Part shown: positions 1 through 9,768 of the stretch, piece after piece
Layout of the letters: each line of letters opens with the position of its first letter
Position numbering within the stretch: the first letter of the stretch is position 1
DNA from: Thermotoga sp. Mc24
Lineage (GTDB): Bacteria; Thermotogota; Thermotogae; Thermotogales; Thermotogaceae
DNA length: 64,000 nucleotides
NCBI RefSeq assembly: GCF_000784835.1
Contig: NZ_JSFH01000007.1
Coordinates: 1-64,000, forward strand
Direction: 5' to 3'
Position numbers and translations under genes: made by a program
Notes under the pieces: model-generated
Seen by the model: the letters and a program-made list of their open reading frames with translations, nothing else
Told to the model about the DNA's origin: nothing
Database searches by the model: none

Positions 1-1
1 C

Positions 2-343
2 GACATAAGGCCAGCGTATCCAGACAGGAAGGTGTTGTATCTTTCTGGGGGAAACCAGCAGAAAGTAGTACTTGCGAAATGGCTTGCTTTGAAGCCGAAG
101 GTTCTCATACTGGACGAACCGACACGAGGAATAGACGTAGGGGCAAAGGCAGAGATATACAGGATCATGTCACAACTTGCAAAAGAAGGAGTAGGTGTCA
201 TCATGATCTCGTCAGAACTTCCTGAAGTTCTTCAAATGAGCGACAGAATCGCTGTGATGAGCTTTGGAAAACTCGCTGGTATCATTGATGCTAAAGAAGC
301 TTCTCAAGAAAAAGTTATGAAACTCGCTGCTGGGTTGGAATAG
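2..343 (+). CDS. Sugar ABC transporter ATP-binding protein, C-terminal fragment
   Basis: This is the 3' end of a gene cut by the window edge; the reading frame is open from base 2. It shows the ABC signature LSGGNQQK, Walker [12 protein letters not shown] and the H-loop region ([10 protein letters not shown]). LSGGNQQ with TRGIDVGAK is typical of the duplicated RbsA/XylG/MglA-type ATPases that energise ribose, xylose or galactose uptake at the cytoplasmic membrane, so this should be the second nucleotide-binding domain. It ends 21 bases before the ROK regulator start, so the two are probably co-transcribed and the regulator may control this transporter. The substrate cannot be told from this piece. 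Confidence 0.88.
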   Translation, partial: DIRPAYPDRKVLYLSGGNQQKVVLAKWLALKPKVLILDEPTRGIDVGAKAEIYRIMSQLAKEGVGVIMISSELPEVLQMSDRIAVMSFGKLAGIIDAKEASQEKVMKLAAGLE

Positions 344-364
344 CAAGTGAAGGAGGTTCGCAAA

Positions 365-1513
365 TTGCATAGCATGGAAGTTTATTCCCTAAAGCAGGCA
401 AAAACTATCAACAAATTGAGAGTTCTCAACACGATAAGATTTGAGCCTGGAGTTACTCGAAACATGATATCGGAAAAAACCGGGCTCGATCCCAGCACTG
501 TTACAAAACTCGTGAACGAGATGAAGAGGAAAAGGATGATCTACGAGAAAGGAATACTCCCATCGAAGTTGGGAAGGCACTCCAAACGACTCTACGTGAA
601 CAGAGATTTTTCAAAGGCGATAGTGGTCGATCTTGGGGTGACGCATTCCATCGTTGGGATATCGTTTTTCGATGGGACAGTTGAAGTGGTCGATGAATTC
701 GACACGCCCGACACACCTGAGGAGTGTTTCAGAGTTTTGACGGAAAAGGTTTCCAGGTTCCCCGGTGTTTTTCCATTGATTGTGATAGGGGTTCCAGGAT
801 CTGTTGATAAGACTCACAAGAAATTGGCATTCGCTCCAAATCTCAACAGATGGAGAGACATAGATGTGGAGAAGTACTTCAAGGTGTTCGAGGTGTATTT
901 GGAGAACGACGCGAACCTTGCGGCCCTCGCGGAAATGATGAGAAACAAACATTTCGGTGATAGAAAGAACATCGTGTACATACTCGTCAGAGAAGGAATA
1001 GGTGGAGGCATTATCATCGAAGGAAAACTCTACAAGGGTTCTTTCAACGCGGCTGGAGAGATCGGTCACATGAAAATGTACGACAGAGGACCGTGTTTTT
1101 GTGGAAGGGTCGGATGCTGGGAGGCCAACACTTCCATCTCCCACTGCGTCCGTCAGTATGAAAAGAAAAAACCTCTTCCAGGAAGAACCATGTACGAAAA
1201 GTTCGAAACGCTCTGCAAAATATACGAAGAAGACCCACTGGCTAAAGAGGTACTGGACGAATTCACCGGTATCCTCATAGATGGTATTGTGAATCTTGTG
1301 AACATTCTGAGCCCAGAGATCGTGATTGTTGGCGGAGAAGGAGTATTTCTTCCTGAAGGTGTATTTGAGGTGATTGTATCAGAAACGAGAAGACAGGTTC
1401 ATCCAATGGATAAAGAGGTTTCCGTTGAGAAGGGTAGTCTCTCCAACAAAGAAGTGGTTTTAGAGGGGACTTCGATACTTTCTTCCATGATGATAAGTGA
1501 AAGACTAGTGTAA
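365..1513 (+). CDS. ROK-family transcriptional regulator / sugar kinase homologue
   Basis: The product has about 382 residues. An N-terminal winged helix-turn-helix (about residues 10-70, with SEKTGLDPSTVTKLVNEMKR) is followed by a ROK domain. The ROK zinc motif is intact (GHMKMY, then CFCGRVGCWE), and sugar-binding GxxG-type turns are visible (REGIGGGIIIEGKLY). ROK repressors of the XylR/NagC type bind DNA at sugar operons and release it on binding a sugar. I chose TTG at 365 because AGGAGGT at 351-357 lies 7 bases upstream; the earlier GTG at 347 precedes that site, and ATG 374 is an alternative. It follows a sugar ABC ATPase closely, which suggests local regulation. The ligand is unknown. 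Confidence 0.85.
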   Translation: MHSMEVYSLKQAKTINKLRVLNTIRFEPGVTRNMISEKTGLDPSTVTKLVNEMKRKRMIYEKGILPSKLGRHSKRLYVNRDFSKAIVVDLGVTHSIVGISFFDGTVEVVDEFDTPDTPEECFRVLTEKVSRFPGVFPLIVIGVPGSVDKTHKKLAFAPNLNRWRDIDVEKYFKVFEVYLENDANLAALAEMMRNKHFGDRKNIVYILVREGIGGGIIIEGKLYKGSFNAAGEIGHMKMYDRGPCFCGRVGCWEANTSISHCVRQYEKKKPLPGRTMYEKFETLCKIYEEDPLAKEVLDEFTGILIDGIVNLVNILSPEIVIVGGEGVFLPEGVFEVIVSETRRQVHPMDKEVSVEKGSLSNKEVVLEGTSILSSMMISERLV

Positions 1514-1515
1514 AA

Positions 1516-1541
1516 TGAGGGGGATTTCCCCCCTCACTTTT
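1516..1541. terminator. Bidirectional terminator between convergent genes
   Basis: A TGAGGGGG / CCCCCTCA stem (1516-1523 with 1529-1536, 5-base loop) has A-rich sequence to the left and CTTTT to the right. It can therefore stop both the rightward ROK transcript and the leftward WD40 transcript. The stop codon of the WD40 gene lies inside the stem. Confidence 0.75.
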
Positions 1542-3276
1542 CCAAGAGGATCCTTATCTTTCCATCACCGCATGGAACTACGAGCTGATCGCCCACCTTT
1601 ATGAAATGTCCTATCTTTTGATCAGAGGCTTTCAAAGAAGTCTTCAAGGTCAGATCTGGAAAAGCAAAAATTTTGATATTTCCATTCCAGGTTCCAACAA
1701 AGAGTTCCTTTTCATCGATTAATAGAGAGGACACTGGTTCGTTCAGGTAGATCTCGCGGACTTTTGAACCTGTATCCAAGCTCCAGAGAATGACCTTTCC
1801 GTCTTCTCCACCTGAGACAAGAAAGTCCCCAGCGAATTTCACAGCGTTTACGTTTCCTCTGTGACCTTCCAGCAGAAGTACTCTTTCCCCTGTGTCTGCG
1901 GAGAGAACTTCTACGTAACCTATCTTGTCTTTTGGATCAGAGTAAGAAACTCCGAAGGCGATGAATTTGTTGTTCATATCAATCGTTTGGATCATTTCGT
2001 GTTCTGTGTCTTTTCTCCATATCTCTTCGAAGGTTGGATATCTGAACAGAGCGACACTTCCGTCGTAGAATCCTATTGCCATTCTATCGTTTTGAAGAGC
2101 GATGTCCATTGTGCTCGTCGTGCCAACTTTGATTCTCTTCACGAGCTTTCCATTTTCCAGGTTATAAATCTTGAGTTGATTGCTATCAAGACAGGAAATG
2201 ATGTTGTTTTCTACTGTCAAAAGCTTTCTGACCCCTGATAGAGCCTTTATCCTGTGTTCAGCGATCCCCTTCTCAGCGTTCCATATCAGAATTTCTCTAT
2301 CGTCACTGCCGCTCACGATGAATTTCCCGTCGCTTGATAAAGCTACTGTGTTCACCGAGAGTTGGTGACCGTAGAGAGAGTACTGAAGCTCCAGATCGGC
2401 ATTCCACACTTTGACAGTTTTGTCCATTCCGTAGGTTGCTATGCTACCGTCATCTGAAGAGACGAAAAGAACGAAGTTGTTATGAGCGTCGATTGATTTC
2501 ACCACTTCGTTTTTCTGAATGTTCAAAACCACAGCTTTGTAGTCGTCGGCTACAAAAATGAGATCATCATTGTCAAGAAAAGCCAAATCGTTCACCGTTA
2601 TAGCGTGGTCGTACTGGAGGACGAGATTTCCATTCGAGGCGTTCCATACCTTTACGGTGTTTCCCCCACAGGTTGCGATCAACTGTCCATTCTCTGAGAA
2701 CACGATCTTTTTAATTCCTTCAGGATGGGCCTTGAGGGGAATGGAAAATGATTGATTCGAGAGATCCCTGATCACAGCAAGTCCGTTGGCCAGTCCCACG
2801 ACGTATCTGTTCTCATAAGCGGCGATTTGAACAACCGATGGTCCAAGCTTTTGAGAAGAGATTTCCTCTCCATCCGGGAAAGACCATATTCTCACCGTTC
2901 CATCGAAAGAGGCGCTTAGGATTTTACTGCCTGCTACAGCGACGGAAGAAACACCTTTTATGTGACCTTTGAGGAGATGTGTTTCACCCGTCTCCAGATT
3001 CGTCACACCAACTGTTTTGTCGTCCGAAGCGCTCACGATAAACCCGTTCTCAAAGATCACTTCGTTTACTCTGTTGTCGTGGACTTTGAAAGCTCTGTAA
3101 TAGGATCCGTCTTTGTAGACGATGATTTCACCGTTTCCCGTTCCAAGTAGGAGATAACCATCTTTGAATGTTAAAGCTGAAATATCGCTGAATCCCAGCA
3201 CCTTCTCGAGTTTGAATGTTTGAGAGAAAGTCAGGATTGAAATGATGATCAAAATCAGTATCAGTGATTTTTTCAT
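1534..3276 (-). CDS. Exported WD40-repeat beta-propeller protein
   Basis: The product has 580 residues and a clear N-terminal signal peptide (MKKSLILILIIISILTFSQ), so it should be exported or periplasmic. The rest is a run of WD40-like repeats: many GH...V units followed by strands ending in WN or WS, for example SGSDDREILIWN, SASFDGTVRIWS and SGGEDGKVILWS. The number of repeats suggests one large or two consecutive propellers. WD40 propellers usually act as protein-binding platforms and no catalytic residues are evident. It lies downstream of pulA in the same direction, but a terminator separates them. Its specific role is not recognisable. Confidence 0.8.
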   Translation of the reverse strand: MKKSLILILIIISILTFSQTFKLEKVLGFSDISALTFKDGYLLLGTGNGEIIVYKDGSYYRAFKVHDNRVNEVIFENGFIVSASDDKTVGVTNLETGETHLLKGHIKGVSSVAVAGSKILSASFDGTVRIWSFPDGEEISSQKLGPSVVQIAAYENRYVVGLANGLAVIRDLSNQSFSIPLKAHPEGIKKIVFSENGQLIATCGGNTVKVWNASNGNLVLQYDHAITVNDLAFLDNDDLIFVADDYKAVVLNIQKNEVVKSIDAHNNFVLFVSSDDGSIATYGMDKTVKVWNADLELQYSLYGHQLSVNTVALSSDGKFIVSGSDDREILIWNAEKGIAEHRIKALSGVRKLLTVENNIISCLDSNQLKIYNLENGKLVKRIKVGTTSTMDIALQNDRMAIGFYDGSVALFRYPTFEEIWRKDTEHEMIQTIDMNNKFIAFGVSYSDPKDKIGYVEVLSADTGERVLLLEGHRGNVNAVKFAGDFLVSGGEDGKVILWSLDTGSKVREIYLNEPVSSLLIDEKELFVGTWNGNIKIFAFPDLTLKTSLKASDQKIGHFIKVGDQLVVPCGDGKIRILLEK

Positions 3277-3302
3277 CGGCTCACCCTCCTGGAATGGATT
3301 TC

Positions 3303-3330
3303 AAAGCCCCAGCTCACGCTGGGGCTTTAC
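3303..3330 (-). terminator. Terminator after pulA
   Basis: An inverted repeat AAAGCCCCAGC ... GCTGGGGCTTT (3303-3328) with a 4-base loop lies just past the pullulanase stop codon. It probably ends or attenuates the amyA-to-pulA transcript before the WD40 gene. Confidence 0.65.
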
Positions 3331-3350
3331 CATTGAAATTCTACAACTTT

Positions 3351-5882
3351 TCACTCTCTGTACAAAACGTACGCAGAAAGCGGTTCGAGTTCTATTGTTC
3401 CTTCAACGGTTTCTATCACTTCCGTTCCAGCTTTCTGGCCGTTTACAACCACATTCCATTTTCCTTCTGGCAGCTTGTATGTTGCCTTCTCTGTATTTCC
3501 ATTGTAAATCACCACAATGTCTTTCCAGGGATCACCACCTGCGTGGTCTTTGAGCATGAACGCAACTATTATTCTTCCACTCGGGAGAAATTCCAGGTGC
3601 TTTTTGATCTCTTCGGCATTTTTCAGCCTGAAAGCAGGATGTTCTTTTCTGAGTTTTATGAGGCCTTTGTAATAGTTGAACACATCTATGAACTGAAGTT
3701 TTCTTTCGTAATCAAAGCCGTTTATCGAGATAGGGGCGTTGTAGGAGTTGTCGTTGAAATTCTTCGTTCTGCAGAAGTCCTGTCCTCCGTGGAGGAAAGG
3801 AACACCTTGAGAAGTGAGGAGAATCGCACCAGCCAGTTTCTGGGCGTTTTTCAGTTCTTCTTCGGTCCATTCCTTTTTCTTATCAGCTTTGGCGGCGAGG
3901 TAGTTCTTGTCCCACAGTGTGTGGTTGTCGTGAGACGCTGCGTAGTTTATCGTCTCTTCTGGATCAAGGGCGAAGCTTTTGATGAGTTTTTCGTCGTAGT
4001 TTATGCTTCCAACAACACCTCTTTTGATCTTGGTTTCCTTTCCGTATCCTCCCATGACGAATCCCTTGACGCTCGGGTTGAACACGGAACCCCTTATTGC
4101 GTCTCTGAACTCATCGTTGAAAGCTGCCACGTGTGTGCCGGCGACATCGCTCTTTCCAAACCTGATCGGTGCTCCCCATCCACCCCACGGTTCGCCGTAG
4201 AGAATGATAGTTGGATCGATTTTATGAAGAGCTCTTTCGACTTCGAGCATTGTCTTTTTGTCGATAAGACCCATCTGATCGAACCTGAATCCGTCTATGT
4301 GATACTCCTTTACCCAGTAGGTGACGGTATCGACTATGAATTTTCTCATCATGGGTCTTTCGCTTGCGATGACGTTACCACATCCGCTTTCGTTCAAATA
4401 GGCACCTGTCTTGTCGATTCTGTAGAAGTAGTACGGCACCGTCTGATCGAACGCAGAGAGTTCGCCTATACCGTAGGTGTGAGGGAACACCATGTCCATA
4501 ATCACACCTATACCGTGTTTGTGAAGGGCTTTGACCATTTCTTTGACTTCTCTGATTCTCGTGTGTGGGTTTTTGGGATCGGTTGAGTATCTGCCCTCCG
4601 GAACCATGAACAGGTAAGGATCGTAACCCCAGTTGTAGTACTTCTCGAAATCTTTATCGAGTTCGTCGCCTGTGTAGAAATCAAAGAAAGGAAGTATATG
4701 AACGTGTGTAACACCGAGTTCCACAAGGTGCGAAAGGCCTGTTGTCACACCGCCCGGTCCTTTCGTGTTTTCTTCGGTGAGCCCGAGATAGAGGCCTTTG
4801 TTTTTTACCCCGGAGTTTTCGAGTCCTGTGATGTCCGCTATGTGTATTTCATAGATTATCGCGTCTTCGTATCCTTCGATTTTCGGTCCCCTGTCGTTTT
4901 CCCATCCTTCTGGGTTTGTCCTGGCAAGATTCACAACGGCGCTCTTTTTGCTGTTTGCGTAAACCGCTTTCGAATAAGGATCGACGGTTGTTCTGATCTT
5001 TCCGTAGTTTTCCAGCTGATAGAGGTAGAACACTCCGTCGAGATCGCCTTCAACAACCGCTTCCCAGACCCCGTTTCCCTTGTATTCCATGTTCACAACC
5101 TGGTACGGTTCTGTGTCTTCTCCGTTCTTGAAGAGAAGCACCTTTACCCACTTAGAAACGGGAGACCAGACTCTGAATATCGTTTTCTCTGGAGAATATA
5201 TGGCTCCGAGCTCTCCATCGTAATAGTAGTTGTCCAGAATCTCCATCATGATGACCCTTGCCGGTTTGTAACCTTCTATGATCAGTTCCACGTCTTTTCT
5301 GAGGACTTCTTCTTTCAGGGATTCAGAAAGGACGATTCTCACGTAGTTCGTCACGTCTATGTCCGTGGGATCAGCCTTTTCCACCCTTGAAACGGGAATC
5401 TCTTTTCCGTCAATGATGACTTTGAAGAGTTCTTTCTTTTTTGTATCCACGGGATTCGTTAAGAACGCTTCGATCACCTTGTTCGACCTTGCCTGTGCGA
5501 AGAAGATTCTGGGAGATGTGTCTGGTTTTTCGTAGAAAATCTCTTCCACTCCCTGGAGTATCCACACTTCAGCCTTTCCGTCTTTTATCTCTATGAACCT
5601 GTCTTTGGCCACGTCTTTTGCCTGCCACTCGTTCAGCCTCACTATGATCCCCACCTTTGTAAGATCCATTGGTAATTTCACTACTGCTACTTTACCAAAA
5701 TCGTCCTCACCTGTGAACTGGTAAGCTTTCCCTTCCTGAGACACAGGTTCTACGGGCCATATCCAGAGATTCCACCCATCGTACTTTCCGTCGTATCTGT
5801 GATAGTGGACTACGATGGTGGTTTCTGAGAATATCAAAGCAGAAAGGAGGAGAACAAGTAACAACCAGAGTTTAGTCTTCAC
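3351..5882 (-). CDS. pulA: Type I pullulanase (GH13), exported
   Basis: An 843-residue enzyme with a signal peptide ([20 protein letters not shown]) that hydrolyses alpha-1,6 branches of pullulan and starch. N-terminal beta domains resemble CBM41 (WNLWIWP near residue 37) and a CBM48-like module precedes the GH13 barrel. The type I pullulanase motif YNWGYDP is near residue 416. GH13 regions follow: I MDMVFPHT (about 462), [11 protein letters not shown] with the nucleophile Asp near 535, III GEPWGGW with the acid/base Glu near 564, and IV SHDNHT near 651. It is the last gene of the leftward amyA operon, 17 bases after the starch-binding barrel gene. It would debranch glucans for AmyA and the MalEFG importer. 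Confidence 0.95.
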   Translation of the reverse strand: MKTKLWLLLVLLLSALIFSETTIVVHYHRYDGKYDGWNLWIWPVEPVSQEGKAYQFTGEDDFGKVAVVKLPMDLTKVGIIVRLNEWQAKDVAKDRFIEIKDGKAEVWILQGVEEIFYEKPDTSPRIFFAQARSNKVIEAFLTNPVDTKKKELFKVIIDGKEIPVSRVEKADPTDIDVTNYVRIVLSESLKEEVLRKDVELIIEGYKPARVIMMEILDNYYYDGELGAIYSPEKTIFRVWSPVSKWVKVLLFKNGEDTEPYQVVNMEYKGNGVWEAVVEGDLDGVFYLYQLENYGKIRTTVDPYSKAVYANSKKSAVVNLARTNPEGWENDRGPKIEGYEDAIIYEIHIADITGLENSGVKNKGLYLGLTEENTKGPGGVTTGLSHLVELGVTHVHILPFFDFYTGDELDKDFEKYYNWGYDPYLFMVPEGRYSTDPKNPHTRIREVKEMVKALHKHGIGVIMDMVFPHTYGIGELSAFDQTVPYYFYRIDKTGAYLNESGCGNVIASERPMMRKFIVDTVTYWVKEYHIDGFRFDQMGLIDKKTMLEVERALHKIDPTIILYGEPWGGWGAPIRFGKSDVAGTHVAAFNDEFRDAIRGSVFNPSVKGFVMGGYGKETKIKRGVVGSINYDEKLIKSFALDPEETINYAASHDNHTLWDKNYLAAKADKKKEWTEEELKNAQKLAGAILLTSQGVPFLHGGQDFCRTKNFNDNSYNAPISINGFDYERKLQFIDVFNYYKGLIKLRKEHPAFRLKNAEEIKKHLEFLPSGRIIVAFMLKDHAGGDPWKDIVVIYNGNTEKATYKLPEGKWNVVVNGQKAGTEVIETVEGTIELEPLSAYVLYRE

Positions 5883-5899
5883 GTTGGATCACCTCACAA

Positions 5900-7924
5900 T
5901 CAGAAGTTGACTTCACCTTGGAAATCTAGATAGATGTTCTTGTATGCGTCGTAAGTTACTCCAAGTTTTGCGCTTGCGAATTCGTTTCTGAGCTCCCCAA
6001 AGACGGTTATTTTGTCGGGGTCGTTTTCGAAGTTGTCGTAGTCTCCGTATCTGTAGGCCAATCCGAGGACATAGGTGTCATCGAAAACGTACCCTGCGCT
6101 TACCGTGTACGTTTTGTTGTTGAAATTGTAGTCTCCGTAGAGTTCCAGGTTGAATAGATCAATGCTTGCTTTGAGAAATCCTTTGTCTTCTGAAGATGTT
6201 TTTTCATAGTACAGGTAGTTGACATCGAAGTTGTCCGAATCGACTTCGAGGTTCACAAAGTAGAGAACGGGCTTGGCAAAGATCAAACCAGTCCAGACGG
6301 TTGTTTTTGCTCCAAGAAGATCAAAGGATAAGAAGCCTGCGAGGTCTATTTTTTCTATCCCAAGCAAGTAATTACTTCCAAAGTATGTACCGAAATTCTC
6401 TCCCGAAACTCCTATCAAAAATCTTTCCTTTTCCGCGTTTGTGTCAAAAGCGACATCAGCTGTGAACTTGTAGGAAAGGAAAGAAATACCGAGACCAAAG
6501 CCTGTTTCGGCGAACCATTCTTCGTAGGGCTTCCCTTCCACCAGAGATGCCACGTTGTAGTGTCCGAAAACCTCGAAACCGTCCTTTTCCACTTTTATGT
6601 TCGCGCTGTCCAAGAAAGATCCTTCCGGTTTGAAATTCAAGGTTGCTTTCAGGAAGTCGGTTTTTACACCGAGAGTGAGTTCATGGGAGCTTTCGAGAGA
6701 TTTGAGGAAGGTATCCGTTGCGTATTTGTAAGTCAGATCAATGTTGTACTTCCCGAAGAACGGAGTCTCACTCTCGGAACTCTGCTCCAGAGGTTTTATG
6801 ACGAGTTTTCCATCCTCTTCAGAGAGCATGAAAGCGCCGTTTTTTCCACCGAATCCATCCGGGACATAGGAAGGCGCGTTGGGATCTTCTTGCCAGACCT
6901 GATTCCCCGCTATCGTGAAGACGTACTTGTACTGATAAGTGCCGGGGTTGAGCTTGATTCTTGCCACCCAGAGTTCCCCTTCTTTTTCCATTGGATTCGC
7001 TGTGGTGCTCCAGTTGTTGAAACTTCCCGCAACGTAAGCCTCGGAAGCTTCTGGCTTTCTAACAACGAAGACGACAAAACCGTCTTCCACGCTGAGTCCT
7101 TCTTTCAGCTCGGATTTTTCAACTTCTTCTGGTTCGGCTTCTGCGGTTTCTTGCTGAGCGACTTCGGGTGCTTCTTCTGAAGTCTCTTCCTGGACAGTTT
7201 CCTCGATGGGAGATTTTACCTTCAGTTCTCCGTTTTCTTCGTAAACTTCGAAAACACCGTTCTTTCCTCCGAAACCGTCATCGACGAAAGCGAGGGCGTT
7301 GGGGTCGGTTACCCACTCTTCACCGTTCACAACGAACTTGTATTCATACACTCCGGGACCAAGTTCCAGTACTCCTTCCCACCATCCGTCTCCAAGTGGG
7401 TACATCTCTATTTCTTCTGCGTTCCAGTTGTTGAAACTTCCAGCTATGGTTACGAATTCCGCTTCGGGATTGTAGTATCTGAGAACCACTATACCGTCTT
7501 CGACAAAGATGGTGTCTTCCCTGTCGGGGTTAGGCTCGTATTTCTTTGATTCTTCTTTCTTCTGAGGGCCAACGATGAAGAGCTGTCCGTCTTTTTCTAC
7601 CAGTGTGAATATTCCGTTGTAGCCTCCGAAACCATCGTCCACGTATCCGGGTGCGTTGGGGTCTTCTTTCCACGTAGTTCCATCTATCACGTATTTGTAT
7701 TGATACGTTCCTGGTTCGAGTTCGAGCTCTGCTCTCCAGAGACCGGGTTCCACTTCTTCCATTGGAAGCGCTGTGGGATTCCAGTTGTTGAAGGTTCCTG
7801 CGAGGTACACCACCTTGGCTCCTTCCCACTCGAAGGTGAAAATCACTTTTCCGTTTTCTACAAAGACATCAGAAAATACGAAGACACTCAGCAAAAGCAC
7901 AGAGAGAATGAGAAGTTTTTTCAT
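5900..7924 (-). CDS. Predicted outer-membrane beta-barrel with three starch-binding domains
   Basis: The product has 674 residues with a signal peptide (MKKLLILSVLLLSVFVFSD). Three copies of a CBM48/AMPK-GBD-like module occupy about residues 21-110, 138-230 and 278-375. Each has a GTFNNW or GSFNNW core, then PGTYQYKY or PGVYEYKF, and a DPNA...DDGFGG or PDGFGG ending; these Trp positions are the usual glucan contacts. A Glu/Pro-rich linker separates copies 2 and 3. Residues 395-674 alternate polar and hydrophobic strands and end in phenylalanine (GEVNF), as in outer-membrane barrels. It sits inside the amylase operon. I infer a surface maltodextrin-binding porin; the barrel call is from pattern only. 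Confidence 0.75.
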   Translation of the reverse strand: MKKLLILSVLLLSVFVFSDVFVENGKVIFTFEWEGAKVVYLAGTFNNWNPTALPMEEVEPGLWRAELELEPGTYQYKYVIDGTTWKEDPNAPGYVDDGFGGYNGIFTLVEKDGQLFIVGPQKKEESKKYEPNPDREDTIFVEDGIVVLRYYNPEAEFVTIAGSFNNWNAEEIEMYPLGDGWWEGVLELGPGVYEYKFVVNGEEWVTDPNALAFVDDGFGGKNGVFEVYEENGELKVKSPIEETVQEETSEEAPEVAQQETAEAEPEEVEKSELKEGLSVEDGFVVFVVRKPEASEAYVAGSFNNWSTTANPMEKEGELWVARIKLNPGTYQYKYVFTIAGNQVWQEDPNAPSYVPDGFGGKNGAFMLSEEDGKLVIKPLEQSSESETPFFGKYNIDLTYKYATDTFLKSLESSHELTLGVKTDFLKATLNFKPEGSFLDSANIKVEKDGFEVFGHYNVASLVEGKPYEEWFAETGFGLGISFLSYKFTADVAFDTNAEKERFLIGVSGENFGTYFGSNYLLGIEKIDLAGFLSFDLLGAKTTVWTGLIFAKPVLYFVNLEVDSDNFDVNYLYYEKTSSEDKGFLKASIDLFNLELYGDYNFNNKTYTVSAGYVFDDTYVLGLAYRYGDYDNFENDPDKITVFGELRNEFASAKLGVTYDAYKNIYLDFQGEVNF

Positions 7925-7939
7925 ACCTTAGACACCTCC

Positions 7940-9091
7940 TTACCACCACGTCGAATATTCAAGAGAGATTTTCTTGACAAAGTTTATCTGGCTGGAGAAA
8001 TCGCCATCGCCAAGAGAGAGTTTGAACTCGGACTTTTCATCCGTGAACTTCAGCTCGTAGTAGGCTGTGTACGCCTCTGTGTAGAGAGTGTTCAGATACT
8101 GCCACTTGGCGAAGAAGTTGACACTGCCGAAGTTTTTCCACAGTTCCGCGTATAATACCTCACCCATCGCGCTTGTGGAATCGTGGGCTGGTTTGCCGAA
8201 CTTGTAAGAGATCTTTCCATTGAAGCCGATGAAGCTGAAGTTCTTTCCAACTTCCATTCCGAAGTCATCCCAGTTGAGAATGTCAGAATCGAATTTCGTT
8301 CCTTCTTTCCAGATCTTGAACCAGACATCACCGGAAGAGTACTCGACACCGTATTTGGGAGTCTTCGATGTGAACTTGTAATCGAACCAAAGCTTGAAGT
8401 CGCCGAATGTCGTCCAGAGGTTCGCGAGTATCTCACCTTCGAGATCGTTGTCGTTCACGTAGTCACAGTAGTCAAGGTGTGTTTCTGAACCTACTCCGGT
8501 GAGTTTCACTCCGTGTTTCCAGTCTGCGGTTGAAATACCAAACATGTAGAAGAAATTGTTTGATCCTATCTTTTCCTCGTTCTCATAACTCACACCGAAT
8601 TCTCCAAAATACCTGAGGTCTGGTTCCCAGTTGAAATCGAAGTACATGTCGTTCACTGTGGAGCGTTTCCCGAGCATCGTGCTGAAATAGAAATTCAAAA
8701 GATTTCCTCGGTACTGGAGATAAGAAACATCCCCTGTGGTCACACCTCTGAAACCGAAAAGCTCAATTTCAAGTCCGTTTCTGGAGTCGTAGTCGTCGTC
8801 GAAGCTGTAGATTCCGAGCCAGTCACCTGTAGATCCGAAGATTCTGTTGTAGTAAGCCTTGAGGTCCACCAGATCTGTATCGAGTGCGATGTATCCGGAG
8901 TCGAGTTTCAAATCTTTGGTTGTGAATTCGCCGGAAAGACTGTTCCCCGAGAGGTACAGCTCAGTGTAGCTGGATCCGCTCTGGTTTTCCAGATCGTAGG
9001 AGTAACCCACCTTGAGAGAACCCGTTGGCGAAAAGGAGAACACGTAAGAAAACGCAAGAAGACACATTATCAAAACAGCGAGTTTTTTCAT
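7940..9091 (-). CDS. Predicted outer-membrane beta-barrel protein
   Basis: The product has about 383 residues, starting at an ATG 10 bases after a GAGGTGAG site; a further-upstream ATG lacks a ribosome site. It has a signal peptide (MKKLAVLIMCLLAFSYVFS). The mature part consists of repeated amphipathic strands rich in Tyr, Trp and Gly (for example LKVGYSYDL, FKLWFDYKF, NFFAKWQYL) and ends in two tryptophans (EYSTWW), as expected of a porin-like barrel inserted by the BAM machinery. It lies between a starch-binding barrel and a lipoprotein in the amyA operon, so passage of maltodextrins through the outer membrane or toga is a reasonable inference. I recognise no named family. Confidence 0.65.
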   Translation of the reverse strand: MKKLAVLIMCLLAFSYVFSFSPTGSLKVGYSYDLENQSGSSYTELYLSGNSLSGEFTTKDLKLDSGYIALDTDLVDLKAYYNRIFGSTGDWLGIYSFDDDYDSRNGLEIELFGFRGVTTGDVSYLQYRGNLLNFYFSTMLGKRSTVNDMYFDFNWEPDLRYFGEFGVSYENEEKIGSNNFFYMFGISTADWKHGVKLTGVGSETHLDYCDYVNDNDLEGEILANLWTTFGDFKLWFDYKFTSKTPKYGVEYSSGDVWFKIWKEGTKFDSDILNWDDFGMEVGKNFSFIGFNGKISYKFGKPAHDSTSAMGEVLYAELWKNFGSVNFFAKWQYLNTLYTEAYTAYYELKFTDEKSEFKLSLGDGDFSSQINFVKKISLEYSTWW

Positions 9092-9101
9092 ATTTCTCAC
9101 C

Positions 9102-9755
9102 TCACTCCACATAGGCTTGAAGTGTGCTCGTTTTCGGATCGAATTCTATGACGAGAGTTCCGTCTTTGTCCGCGGTGAAGGTGGCGTTTTTACCGTATCC
9201 GGCGTTGTAACTGGTTCCGTCGAACTGCTCCTCGTAAGGAGTCCAGTCGGTGTTTCTTGCGATTTTGTATTGTATCGTTTCACCGGAGGAGATGGTGTAG
9301 CCTGTGTTCAAAACAAACTTTCCATCCTGATAAGTCATCTCCTCAAGCGTCCAGTTGTTGAAATCTCCGGCGCAGTACCAGGGAGGTGTTTCTTTCTCAG
9401 AGTCTCCCGCTCCCTTTGCTGTGTCATTTTCCATCAGGTTCGGTGTTGCGTATATGGTGACGGTGGTTCCAACGAGCTGTTTCCACAGAGGAATCTCGGA
9501 AGTGGTCTTCACTGGTTTTCCGTTTTCAACAACCACAACCTGATACCAAGTGATGTCATTTTCAAAGCTCAAAACGGAAGAAGGAAGCTCCAGGGTGTAG
9601 AAATCACCCTGAAGCGCCATTTTGTATTCGGAGCTCGGCACACCGTTTGAGAAATCTCCAACCACATAAACACCGTCCGGGAGCTTTATATTGAGCAGTG
9701 TCATACATCCAGAAAGAAACGTAATCAACAAAAGAGCTGGGATTATCTTTTTCAA
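9102..9755 (-). CDS. Lipoprotein with a predicted CBM48-like starch-binding domain
   Basis: The product has about 217 residues. The TTG start is chosen because GAGGAGGTGAT ends just upstream, while the in-frame GTG lies inside that ribosome site. The lipobox FLSGC puts the acylated Cys at residue 17. Two regions resemble glycan-binding folds: residues 25-110 (VYVVGDFSNG) and 130-215, where AGDFNNWTLEEMTY is followed by ETIQYKIARNTDW, the same pattern as the triple-domain protein two genes downstream. I infer a membrane-anchored starch- or maltodextrin-binding protein. It lacks any hydrolase motif. Confidence 0.68.
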   Translation of the reverse strand: MKKIIPALLLITFLSGCMTLLNIKLPDGVYVVGDFSNGVPSSEYKMALQGDFYTLELPSSVLSFENDITWYQVVVVENGKPVKTTSEIPLWKQLVGTTVTIYATPNLMENDTAKGAGDSEKETPPWYCAGDFNNWTLEEMTYQDGKFVLNTGYTISSGETIQYKIARNTDWTPYEEQFDGTSYNAGYGKNATFTADKDGTLVIEFDPKTSTLQAYVE

Positions 9756-9768
9756 GGAGATCACCTCC

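Noticed and set aside
3264-4586. Long plus-strand open frame of about 440 codons opposite pullulanase
   Set aside because: It is antisense to a clear GH13 gene whose catalytic motifs are all on the minus strand. It lacks a ribosome site and is poor in plausible protein composition.
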